12,330 nt of DNA, taken from contig CAZWFQ010000090.1 of NCBI GenBank assembly GCA_964633225.1, positions 1-12,330 of the forward strand, in the 5' to 3' direction. Under the pieces are notes generated by a model, which worked only from the letters and a program-made list of their open reading frames with translations, searched no databases and was not told where the DNA came from. A program made the position numbers and the translations under genes. Each line of letters starts with the position of its first letter. Position 1 is the first letter of the stretch. The stretch is from JAKQIM01 sp964633225. GTDB taxonomy: Bacteria > Chloroflexota > Anaerolineae > Anaerolineales > UBA4823. Shown here one piece after another: positions 1-6,684 of this stretch.

Positions 1-55
1 CCATCGTGCCCACGTTCAGATGCGGTTTGTTGCGATCAAATTTTTGCTTGGCCAT
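1..55 (-). CDS. tuf: Elongation factor Tu, N-terminal fragment (cut by window edge)
   Basis: Only the first 18 codons are inside the window. They read MAKQKFDRNKPHLNVGTM, the very conserved EF-Tu N-terminus just before the GTP-binding P-loop. EF-Tu is the cytosolic GTPase that delivers aminoacyl-tRNA to the ribosome. The ATG (complement of 53-55) is preceded by an AAGGAG ribosome binding site at 64-69, with 8 bases of spacing. It lies just downstream of three tRNA genes on the same strand and is probably co-transcribed with them. The rest of the gene continues to the left of the window. Confidence 0.95.
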   Translation of the reverse strand, partial: MAKQKFDRNKPHLNVGTM

Positions 56-103
56 TGCTGCTACTCCTTAGAAAGATTTCAGTAGTTGATTGATTCAGCC
101 GAG

Positions 104-176
104 AGCCCTCAATGGGATTTGAACCCATGACCCCATTCTTACCAAGAATGTGCTCTACCGACTGAGCTATGAGGGC
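104..176 (-). tRNA. tRNA-Thr (anticodon GGU)
   Basis: The minus strand folds as a complete cloverleaf. The acceptor stem GCCCTCA/TGAGGGC is perfect, there is a D-arm with GTCGGTAGAGC, and the anticodon stem CATTC/GAATG encloses loop TTGGTAA (anticodon GGU, reads ACC/ACU). The T-arm carries GGTTCAAATCC. G1-C72, C2-G71 and G35-U36 match the known identity elements for threonyl-tRNA synthetase. The discriminator is U and no CCA is encoded. It is the last tRNA before tuf. Confidence 0.96.
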
Positions 177-249
177 GCTCTTATTCGCGTATAGCAGACG
201 ACGCCATCTCCGATCGCCACGACCGGCTGGTCGCCATCTGCTATCTGCT
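177..249 (-). other. Structured spacer between tRNA-Thr(GGU) and tRNA-Tyr
   Basis: This 73-base spacer contains an outer inverted repeat ATAGCAGA (191-198) / TCTGCTAT (237-244), 8 bp and perfect. Nested inside is CGACC (220-224) / GGTCG (229-233) with a GGCT loop. It could form an RNA stem in the precursor transcript that helps endonucleolytic release of the two tRNAs. It has no T-arm consensus, so I do not call it a tRNA. Confidence 0.4.
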
Positions 250-335
250 TGGTGGGCGGTGAAGGATTCGAACCTCCGAAGACGTCTGTCAACTGATTTA
301 CAGTCAGTCCCCTTTGGCCACTTGGGTAACCGCCC
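250..335 (-). tRNA. tRNA-Tyr (anticodon GUA)
   Basis: This is a class II tRNA on the minus strand with acceptor stem GGGCGGT/ACCGCCC. The anticodon stem ACTGA/TCAGT encloses loop CTGTAAA (anticodon GUA). A long variable arm follows (around TGACAGACGTCTTCGGA) and then a T-arm with GGTTCGAATCC. The discriminator is A (253) and CCA is encoded at 250-252, unlike the two flanking threonine tRNAs. The long variable arm plus GUA makes the tyrosine assignment firm. Confidence 0.97.
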
Positions 336-345
336 ATTTCATATC

Positions 346-365
346 CTAGTCAGCTAGTTGACTAG
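346..365. repeat. 7-bp inverted repeat in the tRNA-Tyr / tRNA-Thr(UGU) spacer
   Basis: CTAGTCA (346-352) and TGACTAG (359-365) are perfect inverted copies around a 6-base GCTAGT loop. In the precursor transcript this gives a small hairpin between the two tRNAs. It may be a processing signal; nothing shows that it terminates transcription, because it has no T-tract. Confidence 0.4.
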
Positions 366-434
366 TCACTTCGTCCCCCCGCGCAGGATCTGCGACGAGA
401 CGAACTGATCAGGCAACCAAAAGACTGGCATGGA

Positions 435-507
435 AGCCGACGACGGGAATCGAACCCGTAACCTACCACTTACAAGGCGGTTGCTCTGCCGATTGAGCTA
501 CGTCGGC
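435..507 (-). tRNA. tRNA-Thr (anticodon UGU)
   Basis: This is a cloverleaf on the minus strand. The acceptor stem is GCCGACG/CGTCGGC, the D-arm has AATCGGCAGAGC, and the anticodon stem ACCGC/GTGGT (one G-U pair) encloses loop CTTGTAA (anticodon UGU, reads ACA/ACG). The T-arm carries GGTTCGATTCC. The discriminator is U and the following bases are TCCA, so a CCA is not encoded at the correct position. It is the first gene of the tRNA-tuf transcript, about 33 bases downstream of the promoter -10 box. Confidence 0.96.
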
Positions 508-546
508 GAATTTACTTTTAAAAGTACTACCCCTGAAGCGTTAGGC

Positions 547-575
547 ATTATACCAGAGGCAAGTATTCGCGACAA
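547..575 (-). promoter_or_regulatory. Promoter of the tRNA-tuf transcript
   Basis: On the minus strand there is a perfect -10 box TATAAT (547-552), extended by an upstream TGG. It lies 17 bases from a -35-like TTGTCG (570-575). Transcription would begin near 540 and run into tRNA-Thr(UGU). A perfect -10 with optimal spacing suits highly expressed tRNA and tuf genes. The rest of the 508-709 gap shows only a 6-bp hairpin, GCGTGC (593-598) / GCACGC (608-613), between the end of rlmB and this promoter. That hairpin might stop rlmB transcription but has no T-tract. Confidence 0.75.
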
Positions 576-709
576 GGTTGCAAAGTTAGCAGGCGTGCTT
601 TCAGAGGGCACGCTTTGCGGGTGGGGAGTCTATCAGGATTCTCAAAAAACGTCAATAGTTTCAAGGACTTTTCCGAGTCTATTAGAGAAGATTGCATACC
701 CACATCCGC

Positions 710-1450
710 TCAGCCATCAATTCGACGGGATTGACTTGCCAGGTAAAGAGCAATGGAACCTGCGATGGCAGCATTGAGCGAGTCCACCTGGCCGTGCATC
801 GGCAGGCAAAGCAGCATATCGCAAGATTTGCGTACCAGGTCGCGCATGCCGCTGCCCTCGCCACCCACCACCAGTGCCAGGGGGCCATCCAGGCGCACTT
901 TCTCAGGGGGCTGCGCCTCGGGGCCTGCTTCTAGCCCAACGACCCATATGCCGGCCTCTTTCAACACGGTAATGGCCTGCGCCAGGTTGACCTGGGCGAT
1001 GTGCAAGTGTTCGCTGGCACCAGAAGAAGCATTGACCACTGCCGGCGTGACGGTGGCTGTATGGCGCAGGGGCAGCAGCACACCGTGCACGCCCACTGCT
1101 TCGGCAGTACGCAGCAGGGCACCCAGGTTTTGCGGGTCTTGCAGCACATCTAAGATCAACAGAAAAGGCGCTTCGCCGCGCCGGCCTGCCAGGGCCAGGA
1201 TATCGGGCAGGGTGCTGTAAGAATAGCTGCTGGTTTCCAGTAAGACGCCCTGGTGATATTCTGCCAGGCTGTCTAACTGCTGGCGCGGCAGGCGCTCCAC
1301 CGGCAGCTTGCGGGCGGCAGCCAACTGCAAGATCTCAGCCAGGCGGCCCTTCTCTTCGGCGCCCTTTGCCAGGCGCAGCCTGAAAGGCTGGCGCCGGCGG
1401 GCGCGCAGTGTTTCATAAACCGCATTCCGACTGTAAATCCATTCTTTCAT
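710..1450 (-). CDS. rlmB: 23S rRNA (guanosine-2'-O)-methyltransferase, TrmH/SpoU family (RlmB-like)
   Basis: This 246-residue protein, of normal length for the family, is predicted to transfer a methyl group from SAM to a ribose 2'-OH in 23S rRNA (G2251 in E. coli numbering). Residues about 3-75 form the substrate-binding domain. The knotted SPOUT catalytic domain follows with all three motifs: motif 1 DPQNLGALLRTAEA (105-118, with N108 and R114), motif 2 GGEGSGM (196-202, E198) and motif 3 LPMHGQVDSLNAAIAGS (216-232, S224-N226). The ATG overlaps the stop of the upstream methyltransferase by four bases (1447-1450), indicating coupled translation. cysS followed by rlmB is a classical order in Gram-positive genomes. 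Family membership is certain. The exact target nucleotide is inferred, since TrmH relatives modify tRNA or other rRNA sites. Confidence 0.92.
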   Translation of the reverse strand: MKEWIYSRNAVYETLRARRRQPFRLRLAKGAEEKGRLAEILQLAAARKLPVERLPRQQLDSLAEYHQGVLLETSSYSYSTLPDILALAGRRGEAPFLLILDVLQDPQNLGALLRTAEAVGVHGVLLPLRHTATVTPAVVNASSGASEHLHIAQVNLAQAITVLKEAGIWVVGLEAGPEAQPPEKVRLDGPLALVVGGEGSGMRDLVRKSCDMLLCLPMHGQVDSLNAAIAGSIALYLASQSRRIDG

Positions 1451-2082
1451 CGTTTTTCCACCACAAATACACCTGCACAGGCCGAAACCGGCACAAACCC
1501 TGCCGGAAGACCGGCCTGTTGGAGGGCCTTCAGCGCTTCATCCGCCAGCCAATAAAATTCTTCTTCCCATTCTTCGCCGACCTGGCGGCGGACCTCTTCC
1601 ATGCCAGCCCGGTGAGGAAAGGCCACATCGGCAATCACCAGTTTGCCCTGCGGGGCCAGGTGCACGGCCATCTCAACACATCGGCTGACCTTTTGGGCAA
1701 GCTCAATATGGTGAAACACATAGGCCGAGACAATGCGATCGAAAACGGGCGGCAGTCCGGCAGGCCAACCCTGCCGAAAATCTGCCAGCAGGTATTCGGC
1801 CTGGGGCAGCTTGCGCCGCGCCGCATTTAGCATGGCAGGCGCGAAATCCGTGGCCCACAGGCGGCAGCCTTGCAGTGCGAACATCTGTGCCAGGTTAGCC
1901 GTGCCGGTGCCAACATCTAACACATCCATCCCGGGCTGGGCGGCGGCCAAACGCACAACCGTTTCTAGCGCCTGCCGGTAACCCCAAAATGGAAAATGGG
2001 TTTCATCCAGCACGCTCTGATCGTAAGTGCTGGCCCAATCGTCGAAATCGCTGGCTGGGAATGGATCTACTTCCATCGCCAA
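1447..2082 (-). CDS. Class I SAM-dependent methyltransferase, YrrT-like, substrate unknown
   Basis: The 211-residue protein has a Rossmann-type SAM fold. N-terminal FDDWASTYDQSV (13-24) resembles Bacillus YrrT proteins. Motif I is VLDVGTGTANLA (54-65), the acidic residue of motif II is D79 in WATDF, and D101 sits in the motif III region. SAYVFHHI (119-126) is the usual motif IV segment. The best start by ribosome binding site is TTG at 2082 (GAAGG six bases upstream). An ATG two codons later (2076) would also work. It overlaps the end of cysS by 10-16 bases and the start of rlmB by 4, so it is embedded in the operon. In Bacillus this slot between cysS and rlmB holds mrnC. An RNA- or sulfur-metabolism role is a guess from context only. 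Confidence 0.85.
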   Translation of the reverse strand: MAMEVDPFPASDFDDWASTYDQSVLDETHFPFWGYRQALETVVRLAAAQPGMDVLDVGTGTANLAQMFALQGCRLWATDFAPAMLNAARRKLPQAEYLLADFRQGWPAGLPPVFDRIVSAYVFHHIELAQKVSRCVEMAVHLAPQGKLVIADVAFPHRAGMEEVRRQVGEEWEEEFYWLADEALKALQQAGLPAGFVPVSACAGVFVVEKR

Positions 2083-3464
2083 GTGGTGCCTTCTTTGCTA
2101 TCTTCTAGAAGCACACCCAGCTCGGCCAGGCGATCGCGCACCTTATCTGAGAGCGCCCACAGTTTCTGCTGGCGCAAGTCGCGGCGCATCTCGATCAGCA
2201 GCTCAACAAAGGCATCTGCCTGCCCGCCTGCGGCAGCCGGGCGCTCAGTGCGCAGGCCAAAGACAGCCATCAGCTCTCGCAGCAGGGCCTGCCCCTGGCC
2301 CACCAGCTCAGCGGTAACGCCGGCATCGCGGGCCTGGTTGATGGCACGCGCCAGGTCAAACAGGTGGCCCAACGCACCGGCAGTGTTGAAATCATCATCC
2401 ATGCTGTCAACAAAGCCCTGGCGCGCGGCAGCCATCTGCTGCTGCAAGCCCTGGATGGGCTCACCTTCTGCCAGGTGCCCGGTTGGCGCGGGGCGCAGGG
2501 CGCCGCGCAAACGTTCCAGGCCGCGTTCAGCCGCCATCACGATCTCATCGCTAAAGGACAGTGGATTGCGGTAACTGGAATTGAGCACCATCATGCGCAG
2601 GGCGTCGCCTTCGTGCATCGAGACAAAGTCTTCAATCGTGATCAGGTTGCCCAGGGACTTAGACATCTTCTCGCCAGCCAACTGCATCATGCCGTTGTGG
2701 ACCCAATAGCGTGCGAAGGGCTTGCCAGTGACCGATTCGGTCTGGGCAATCTCGTTCTCATGGTGCGGGAAGATCAGGTCGTTGCCGCCGCCGTGGATAT
2801 CAATCTGCTCGCCCAGGTGGCGCATGCTCATGGCCGAGCATTCAATGTGCCAGCCGGGGCGGCCTGGCCCCCAGGGGCTATCCCAGGCCGGCTCGCCGGG
2901 CTTGGAGGATTTCCACAAAGCAAAGTCCATGGGGCTTTCTTTGCGCTCGTCCACGCTGATGCGCGACCCAGCCTGCATATCTTCCAGCTTGCGGCCCGAA
3001 AGCTTGCCATAATCCTGGTCGCGCTGGACGCGGAAATATACGTCTCCATCCACCTCATAGGCATAATCATTCTCGCCCAGATTGGTGATCAGCTCGATAA
3101 TATTGGGGATCTCGCGGGTGGCACGTGGATACACCGTGGCTGGCAGCACGTTCAGGTCATCCAGGTGATGCGTGAATTCATCGATATAGCGCTCGGCCAG
3201 TTGGACAGGGGGCATGCCGATCTGGTTGGCGCGCTGAATGATCTTGTCGTCCACGTCGGTGTAGTTCATGGCATGGCGCACCTCATAGCCGCGGTACACC
3301 AGGTAGCGGCGGATCAGGTCAAAGACCAGGGCCGACATGGCATGCCCAATGTGGGCTTTATCATAAACAGTGGGACCGCAGACATACATACTGACCTTGC
3401 CCGGCTCAACCGTCTCAAAAACTTCCTTTTGGCGGGTCAGAGTGTTATAGATTTTCAGTGACAT
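2067..3464 (-). CDS. cysS: Cysteinyl-tRNA synthetase
   Basis: This 465-residue class Ia aminoacyl-tRNA synthetase charges tRNA-Cys with cysteine at the expense of ATP in the cytosol. Visible signatures: the Zn ligand C29 in YVCGPTVYD, HIGH at 38-41, WHIECS at 205-210 (Zn ligand C209), the HGGGNDLIFPHHENE block at 224-238 (H234 and E238 complete the zinc site), and KMSKS at 266-270. The helical anticodon-binding domain fills about 320-465. Length matches the family. The ATG has a good ribosome binding site (GAGGAG, complement of 3471-3476, six bases away). The stop TAG lies inside the next gene. A weak internal promoter in the 89-base gap upstream (TTGGCC, 17 bases, GATATT) is possible, but I would not rely on it. 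Confidence 0.98.
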   Translation of the reverse strand: MSLKIYNTLTRQKEVFETVEPGKVSMYVCGPTVYDKAHIGHAMSALVFDLIRRYLVYRGYEVRHAMNYTDVDDKIIQRANQIGMPPVQLAERYIDEFTHHLDDLNVLPATVYPRATREIPNIIELITNLGENDYAYEVDGDVYFRVQRDQDYGKLSGRKLEDMQAGSRISVDERKESPMDFALWKSSKPGEPAWDSPWGPGRPGWHIECSAMSMRHLGEQIDIHGGGNDLIFPHHENEIAQTESVTGKPFARYWVHNGMMQLAGEKMSKSLGNLITIEDFVSMHEGDALRMMVLNSSYRNPLSFSDEIVMAAERGLERLRGALRPAPTGHLAEGEPIQGLQQQMAAARQGFVDSMDDDFNTAGALGHLFDLARAINQARDAGVTAELVGQGQALLRELMAVFGLRTERPAAAGGQADAFVELLIEMRRDLRQQKLWALSDKVRDRLAELGVLLEDSKEGTTWRWK

Positions 3465-3553
3465 AACCAGCTCCTCATTAAACTTAGCAATCTACGCAAC
3501 GATCAATAAATATCTTAACCGCGCCATGTGCGGCCAAGATAGATCTATCCAAT
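3465..3553 (-). other. yacL-cysS spacer with a 12-bp palindrome
   Basis: The 89-base gap holds a perfect palindrome GATAGATCTATC (3538-3549) starting five bases after the yacL stop, and the cysS ribosome binding site. The palindrome is AT-rich and has no T-tract, so it is not a convincing terminator. It could be an operator or simply chance. Confidence 0.35.
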
Positions 3554-4621
3554 TCAATCTTTGCCCATCCGGGCAAAGATCATGCGACCGGCTGCGGTCT
3601 GTAAAACCTTGGTAACGGTGACGGTGACTTCTTTATCCAGGTAACCGCGCCCATCTTCCACCACCACCATGGTGCCATCATCCAGGTAGCCGACCCCCTG
3701 ACCCACCTCGCGCCCTTCCTGAATAACGGTAATGGCAATTGACTCGCCCGGCAAGAAGACCTGCTTGACAGCATTGGCCAGCTCGTTAACGTTCAGCACC
3801 GTCACACCTTGCAAATCGGCGATGCGGTTCAGGTTGTAGTCGTTGGTCAAGATCGGACAGCGGAGCTGGCGCGCCAGCACCACCAGCTTATCATCCACGT
3901 TACGCATCCCTTCCACATCCATGTCGCTAATGCGCACGGGCACAGTGGCTTCTTTTTGAAGCTGAGCGATCACTTCGATCCCGCGCCGTCCACGCTGCCG
4001 GCGCAGACTGTCGGAAGAATCAGCAATGTATTGAAGTTCGTTGAGCACAAAGCGTGGGATCATCAAAGAGCCAGGGATGAAGCCGGTGCGGGCAATATCG
4101 GTGATACGCCCGTCGATAATCACGCTGGTATCTAGCAGCACACTGCGCCCCTGGGAGGCCTGCGCAGCCGCCCCGGGTTGAATTGGCTCTTCGCTGCTCC
4201 GTGCTGAGTACTGCTGCACCAGGCCAAACAGGTCATTCTGGCGCATCACAAAAACGGCGATGCCGAAATACGCAAACACCAGCACGCCCAAAAATGGCAG
4301 CAGCTTGCCCAGGGGATCCGGCAGCAGAGAAAGCGGGAAGGTCAAAAGGGCTGCGATGATCAACCCCGCCACCAGGCCGCTCAGGCCGGCAGCCAGGGTT
4401 TGGGCAGATACGTTCAGCAAGACCTTGCGCACGGCGCGCATCGGGCGGGTGGTCATATACGGGGTCAGGATAAGGCCCACCAGGGCCCCTACCAGGCCAA
4501 ACAAAATGGCTGAAACTTCCCGCGCCGCGCCGGTTTGCTCTCCCAGGTAAATACCAAAATACACACCCAAGATCGCAAAAACCACCATTCCAACCAGGCG
4601 GAAGAAAAATTCAATACTCAT
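3554..4621 (-). CDS. yacL: Membrane-anchored PIN/TRAM domain protein (YacL family)
   Basis: This 355-residue protein has the full YacL layout. Four predicted membrane helices lie at about 6-27, 37-53, 76-97 and 105-126. A short linker is followed by a PIN nuclease domain (about 160-285) and a C-terminal TRAM domain (about 292-352). The PIN acidic residues are visible: D164 in LLDTSVIIDGR, E195 in VLNELQ, D243/D244 in VDDKLV and D261 in TNDYN. The family is a putative membrane-bound RNase; no substrate is established to my knowledge. AGGAG sits five bases before the ATG and is itself half of the palindrome CTCCT-C-AGGAG (4627-4637), which could mask it in RNA. It heads the operon with cysS, as yacL lies upstream of cysS in Bacillus, but without ispD, ispF, gltX and cysE between. 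Confidence 0.92.
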   Translation of the reverse strand: MSIEFFFRLVGMVVFAILGVYFGIYLGEQTGAAREVSAILFGLVGALVGLILTPYMTTRPMRAVRKVLLNVSAQTLAAGLSGLVAGLIIAALLTFPLSLLPDPLGKLLPFLGVLVFAYFGIAVFVMRQNDLFGLVQQYSARSSEEPIQPGAAAQASQGRSVLLDTSVIIDGRITDIARTGFIPGSLMIPRFVLNELQYIADSSDSLRRQRGRRGIEVIAQLQKEATVPVRISDMDVEGMRNVDDKLVVLARQLRCPILTNDYNLNRIADLQGVTVLNVNELANAVKQVFLPGESIAITVIQEGREVGQGVGYLDDGTMVVVEDGRGYLDKEVTVTVTKVLQTAAGRMIFARMGKD

Positions 4622-4860
4622 GCAGACTCCTCAGGAGACCTGCCTGGATTGGCTGCTGTTGAAGGGGAGATCGGCTCTGGAGAATCAGGGCCTTCTGCCT
4701 TATTACCTGCCTTGCCAACAAGTGAAGAAACAGTTCACAAGCTTGCTTTGCCAGACAAGGGAAGAATAATGGATGGATAAGTGCCGAATGGATACCCGGC
4801 AAAGCAGGCGCGCAGCAGCCCCACCATACAGGCTCTCTATTTGATCTATTATAACGTTAA
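4622..4860 (-). promoter_or_regulatory. Divergent intergenic region and probable yacL operon promoter
   Basis: A perfect -10 hexamer TATAAT lies on the minus strand at 4848-4853. No good -35 lies 16-18 bases upstream (the nearest hexamer reads TAACAA). If used, it gives a leader of about 220 bases before yacL. I looked for a T-box in this leader because cysS follows, and saw none of the conserved TGGNACCGCG element. The remainder shows no clear gene; a 63-codon TTG-initiated frame here lacks a ribosome binding site. Confidence 0.4.
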
Positions 4861-5619
4861 ATGCAAAGGATTGTTACGCAAGAAGAAACTGATCCCGATT
4901 ATAATCAGGCTATGACCCACCTTACCGGCCGCGAGCGCGCCCAATATGTGCAGCAGATGTTCACGCGCATTGCGCCGCGCTACGACCTGATGAACCGGCT
5001 GATGACCGCCGGGCAAGATGTGCACTGGCGGAGAGAAGTCATCCGGCGGGCAAGGCTTGAGGCAGGCCAGCGCTTGCTGGACCTGGGCACAGGTACAGGC
5101 GACCTGGCTGGCGAGGCCCTGCAACAAGCGCCAGGCTGCCAGGTGGTGGCGGCAGATTTTACCCTTGAGATGATGCGCTATGGGCAGGCACGGCACCTGC
5201 CCGGCCAAACCACACCGGCCTGGTCTGGCGCAGATGCCCTGCACCTGCCCTTTGCCGAGGGCTCTTTCGATGCGGTGGTCTCTGGTTATCTCCTGCGCAA
5301 CGTGATCGATGTGCCGGGAACATTGGCCGAGCAGCGGCGCGTGCTCAAGCCGGGCGGGCGCATCGTGACGCTAGACACCACCCCGCCCCAGAGCAGCCTG
5401 CTGAGGCCTTTGATCAACTTCCACCTGCACACCGTCATCCCAACCCTGGGCCGCCTGCTGTCACCCGATGGGACGGCTTACGATTACCTGCCAAACTCTA
5501 CTGAGGCTTTCTTAAGCGCCGAAGCGTTGGCGGAACGCCTGGTACAGTCAGGCTTCAGGGAAGTAGGGTTCAAGCGCTTAATGGCAGGAACGATGGCTGT
5601 TCACTGGGGGCTGAAGTGA
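4861..5619 (+). CDS. ubiE: Demethylmenaquinone / 2-polyprenyl-benzoquinol methyltransferase (UbiE/MenG)
   Basis: The protein performs the C-methylation that closes menaquinone (or ubiquinone) synthesis, using SAM; in this setting menaquinone is the likely product. Family signatures are YVQQMFTRIAPRYDLMN (29-45) with MTAGQDVHWRR (48-58), SAM motif I LLDLGTGTGDLA (72-83), D99 of motif II, SGYLLRNVID (141-150), VLKPGGRIV (161-169) and YDYLPNS (207-213). Length is 252 residues from the ATG at 4861. That start has no ribosome binding site. The in-frame ATG at 4912 gives 235 residues, closer to the usual family length. It lies six bases after a TATAAT (4900-4905), so a leaderless message beginning at 4912 is a real alternative. 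It is the first gene of a four-gene plus-strand set. Confidence 0.93.
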   Translation: MQRIVTQEETDPDYNQAMTHLTGRERAQYVQQMFTRIAPRYDLMNRLMTAGQDVHWRREVIRRARLEAGQRLLDLGTGTGDLAGEALQQAPGCQVVAADFTLEMMRYGQARHLPGQTTPAWSGADALHLPFAEGSFDAVVSGYLLRNVIDVPGTLAEQRRVLKPGGRIVTLDTTPPQSSLLRPLINFHLHTVIPTLGRLLSPDGTAYDYLPNSTEAFLSAEALAERLVQSGFREVGFKRLMAGTMAVHWGLK

Positions 5620-5636
5620 GGAATGGATGGTGAATA

Positions 5637-6230
5637 GTGGAGCGTGACCGGTTGCCGGACGGGGGAAGGCTGGTGGTGGGGATATCGGGGGCCTCAGGGG
5701 TGATCCTGGGCATCCGGTTGTTGGAAGTGCTGCAAGATACGCAGGTGGAGACCCACCTGGTGCTGTCGCCGGCGGCGCGCGCCACCATTGCCCAAGAGAC
5801 GGATTGGAAGGTCAGCGATGTGCTGGGGCTGGCGAACGTCAGCTATGACCACCGGGATATTGGCGCGGCAATTGCATCTGGTTCATTCCAGACGCGCGGC
5901 ATGGTCATCATGCCCTGCTCCATCAAGAGCCTGTCGGCAGTGGCAAACTCATATGCTGAGGATTTGATGGCGCGGGGCGCGGATGTGACGCTGAAAGAGG
6001 GCCGCCCGCTGCTGTTGGTGGTGCGCGAAACACCCCTGCACCGCGGGCACCTGCGCCTGATGGATCTGGCGGCGCAGGCTGGGGCGGTCATTTTTCCACC
6101 GGTTCCGGCCTTTTATGCCCGCCCGCAAAGCGTCGACGATATCGTCAACAACACCGTGGGGCGGGTACTGGCCCGGCTGGGGATTGAGAATAACACCTAT
6201 CAAGTATGGAGTGGCATGAAGCATGGATGA
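5637..6230 (+). CDS. ubiX: Flavin prenyltransferase UbiX
   Basis: This 197-residue homologue of UbiX/Pad1 joins dimethylallyl phosphate to reduced FMN, making prenylated FMN, the cofactor of UbiD-type decarboxylases. Landmarks: VVGISGASGVILGIRLLE (13-30) with the GASG loop, MPCSIKSLSAVANSYAEDL (92-110), RPLLLVVRETPLHRGHL (123-139, with R130, E131) and VPAFYARPQSVDDIVNNTVGR (156-176, with Y160 and R176). Start codon GTG at 5637: the nearby ATGs at 5622 and 5626 hit stops. The nearest purine-rich site (GAGG, about 17 bases upstream) is distant, so the start is not certain. It follows ubiE by 17 bases. No ubiD partner is inside the window; it may lie elsewhere. Confidence 0.93.
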   Translation: MERDRLPDGGRLVVGISGASGVILGIRLLEVLQDTQVETHLVLSPAARATIAQETDWKVSDVLGLANVSYDHRDIGAAIASGSFQTRGMVIMPCSIKSLSAVANSYAEDLMARGADVTLKEGRPLLLVVRETPLHRGHLRLMDLAAQAGAVIFPPVPAFYARPQSVDDIVNNTVGRVLARLGIENNTYQVWSGMKHG

Positions 6231-6684
6231 TCTCTTTCTTGTCTCAACCATGACCTTATCTACCCAGGGGCCAGAAGGCCCGCACGCTGTGCCAATCTAC
6301 TTTGCGTCTGAGCCGGTCAAGGACCTGGAAACGCTGCTCAACCAGGGCCAGGCTGGGCTGCGCCTGTACTTTCTCTCTGATCCAGGCAGCCTGCACGGAC
6401 GGCACCTGGCGGCAATTCCGCAAGCCGCGGCTGCCATCTACCCGGCTGCACCGGAGGGTTGGCAAAATATTCGCGGCCTGCAGATGCACGGCGTGGTGCA
6501 GCGACTGGAGACAGGGCCAGCGTGGGAGAAGGCCTGGCAGTGCTACCAGGCTAAGTTCCCCTTTGTAGCCATGCTCAAACAGGTGGTGGCAATCAACGCG
6601 CTGTATGCTCTCACGCCCACCTGGCTGAGGCTGGTGGACAATGCGCGCGGCTTTGGCTTTAAGCGAGAATGGGTCATTAAGTGA
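6223..6684 (+). CDS. FMN-binding split-barrel (PNPOx-like) protein, YhbP/UPF0306-like
   Basis: The 153-residue product resembles E. coli YhbP by my reading. It shares the pattern N-terminal split barrel, then IRGLQMHGVVQRLE (83-96), then a conserved KFPFVAML (111-118), then DNARGFGFKREWV (139-151) at the C-terminus. YhbP belongs to the pyridoxamine-phosphate-oxidase-like superfamily; its biochemical role is not established, and flavin binding is expected from the fold only. It starts eight bases inside ubiX, so translation is probably coupled. Sitting next to a gene that makes a modified flavin raises the thought that it binds or handles a flavin. That is inference. Confidence 0.75.
   Translation: MDDLFLVSTMTLSTQGPEGPHAVPIYFASEPVKDLETLLNQGQAGLRLYFLSDPGSLHGRHLAAIPQAAAAIYPAAPEGWQNIRGLQMHGVVQRLETGPAWEKAWQCYQAKFPFVAMLKQVVAINALYALTPTWLRLVDNARGFGFKREWVIK

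Noticed and set aside
177..249. A decayed tRNA-Gly in the 73-base spacer, matching the E. coli gene order and a tRNA-sized length
   Set aside because: There is no T-arm consensus, no acceptor-stem pairing at the ends and no glycine anticodon loop on the minus strand.
430..777. A 115-codon plus-strand open frame running from tRNA-Thr(UGU) into the end of rlmB
   Set aside because: It crosses a tRNA gene, a strong promoter on the other strand and a real gene, with no ribosome binding site.
2364..3461. A 365-codon open frame on the plus strand, antisense to almost all of cysS
   Set aside because: It lies opposite a certain cysS gene in GC-rich sequence, has no recognisable domain or ribosome binding site, and is a typical shadow of biased codon use.
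4611..4802. A 63-codon minus-strand frame upstream of yacL as a possible leader peptide
   Set aside because: It starts with TTG without a ribosome binding site and runs into yacL in another frame; the composition is not gene-like.
4622..4847. A T-box riboswitch controlling the yacL-cysS operon
   Set aside because: No TGGNACCGCG element, specifier-loop layout or antiterminator/terminator pair is visible in the leader.
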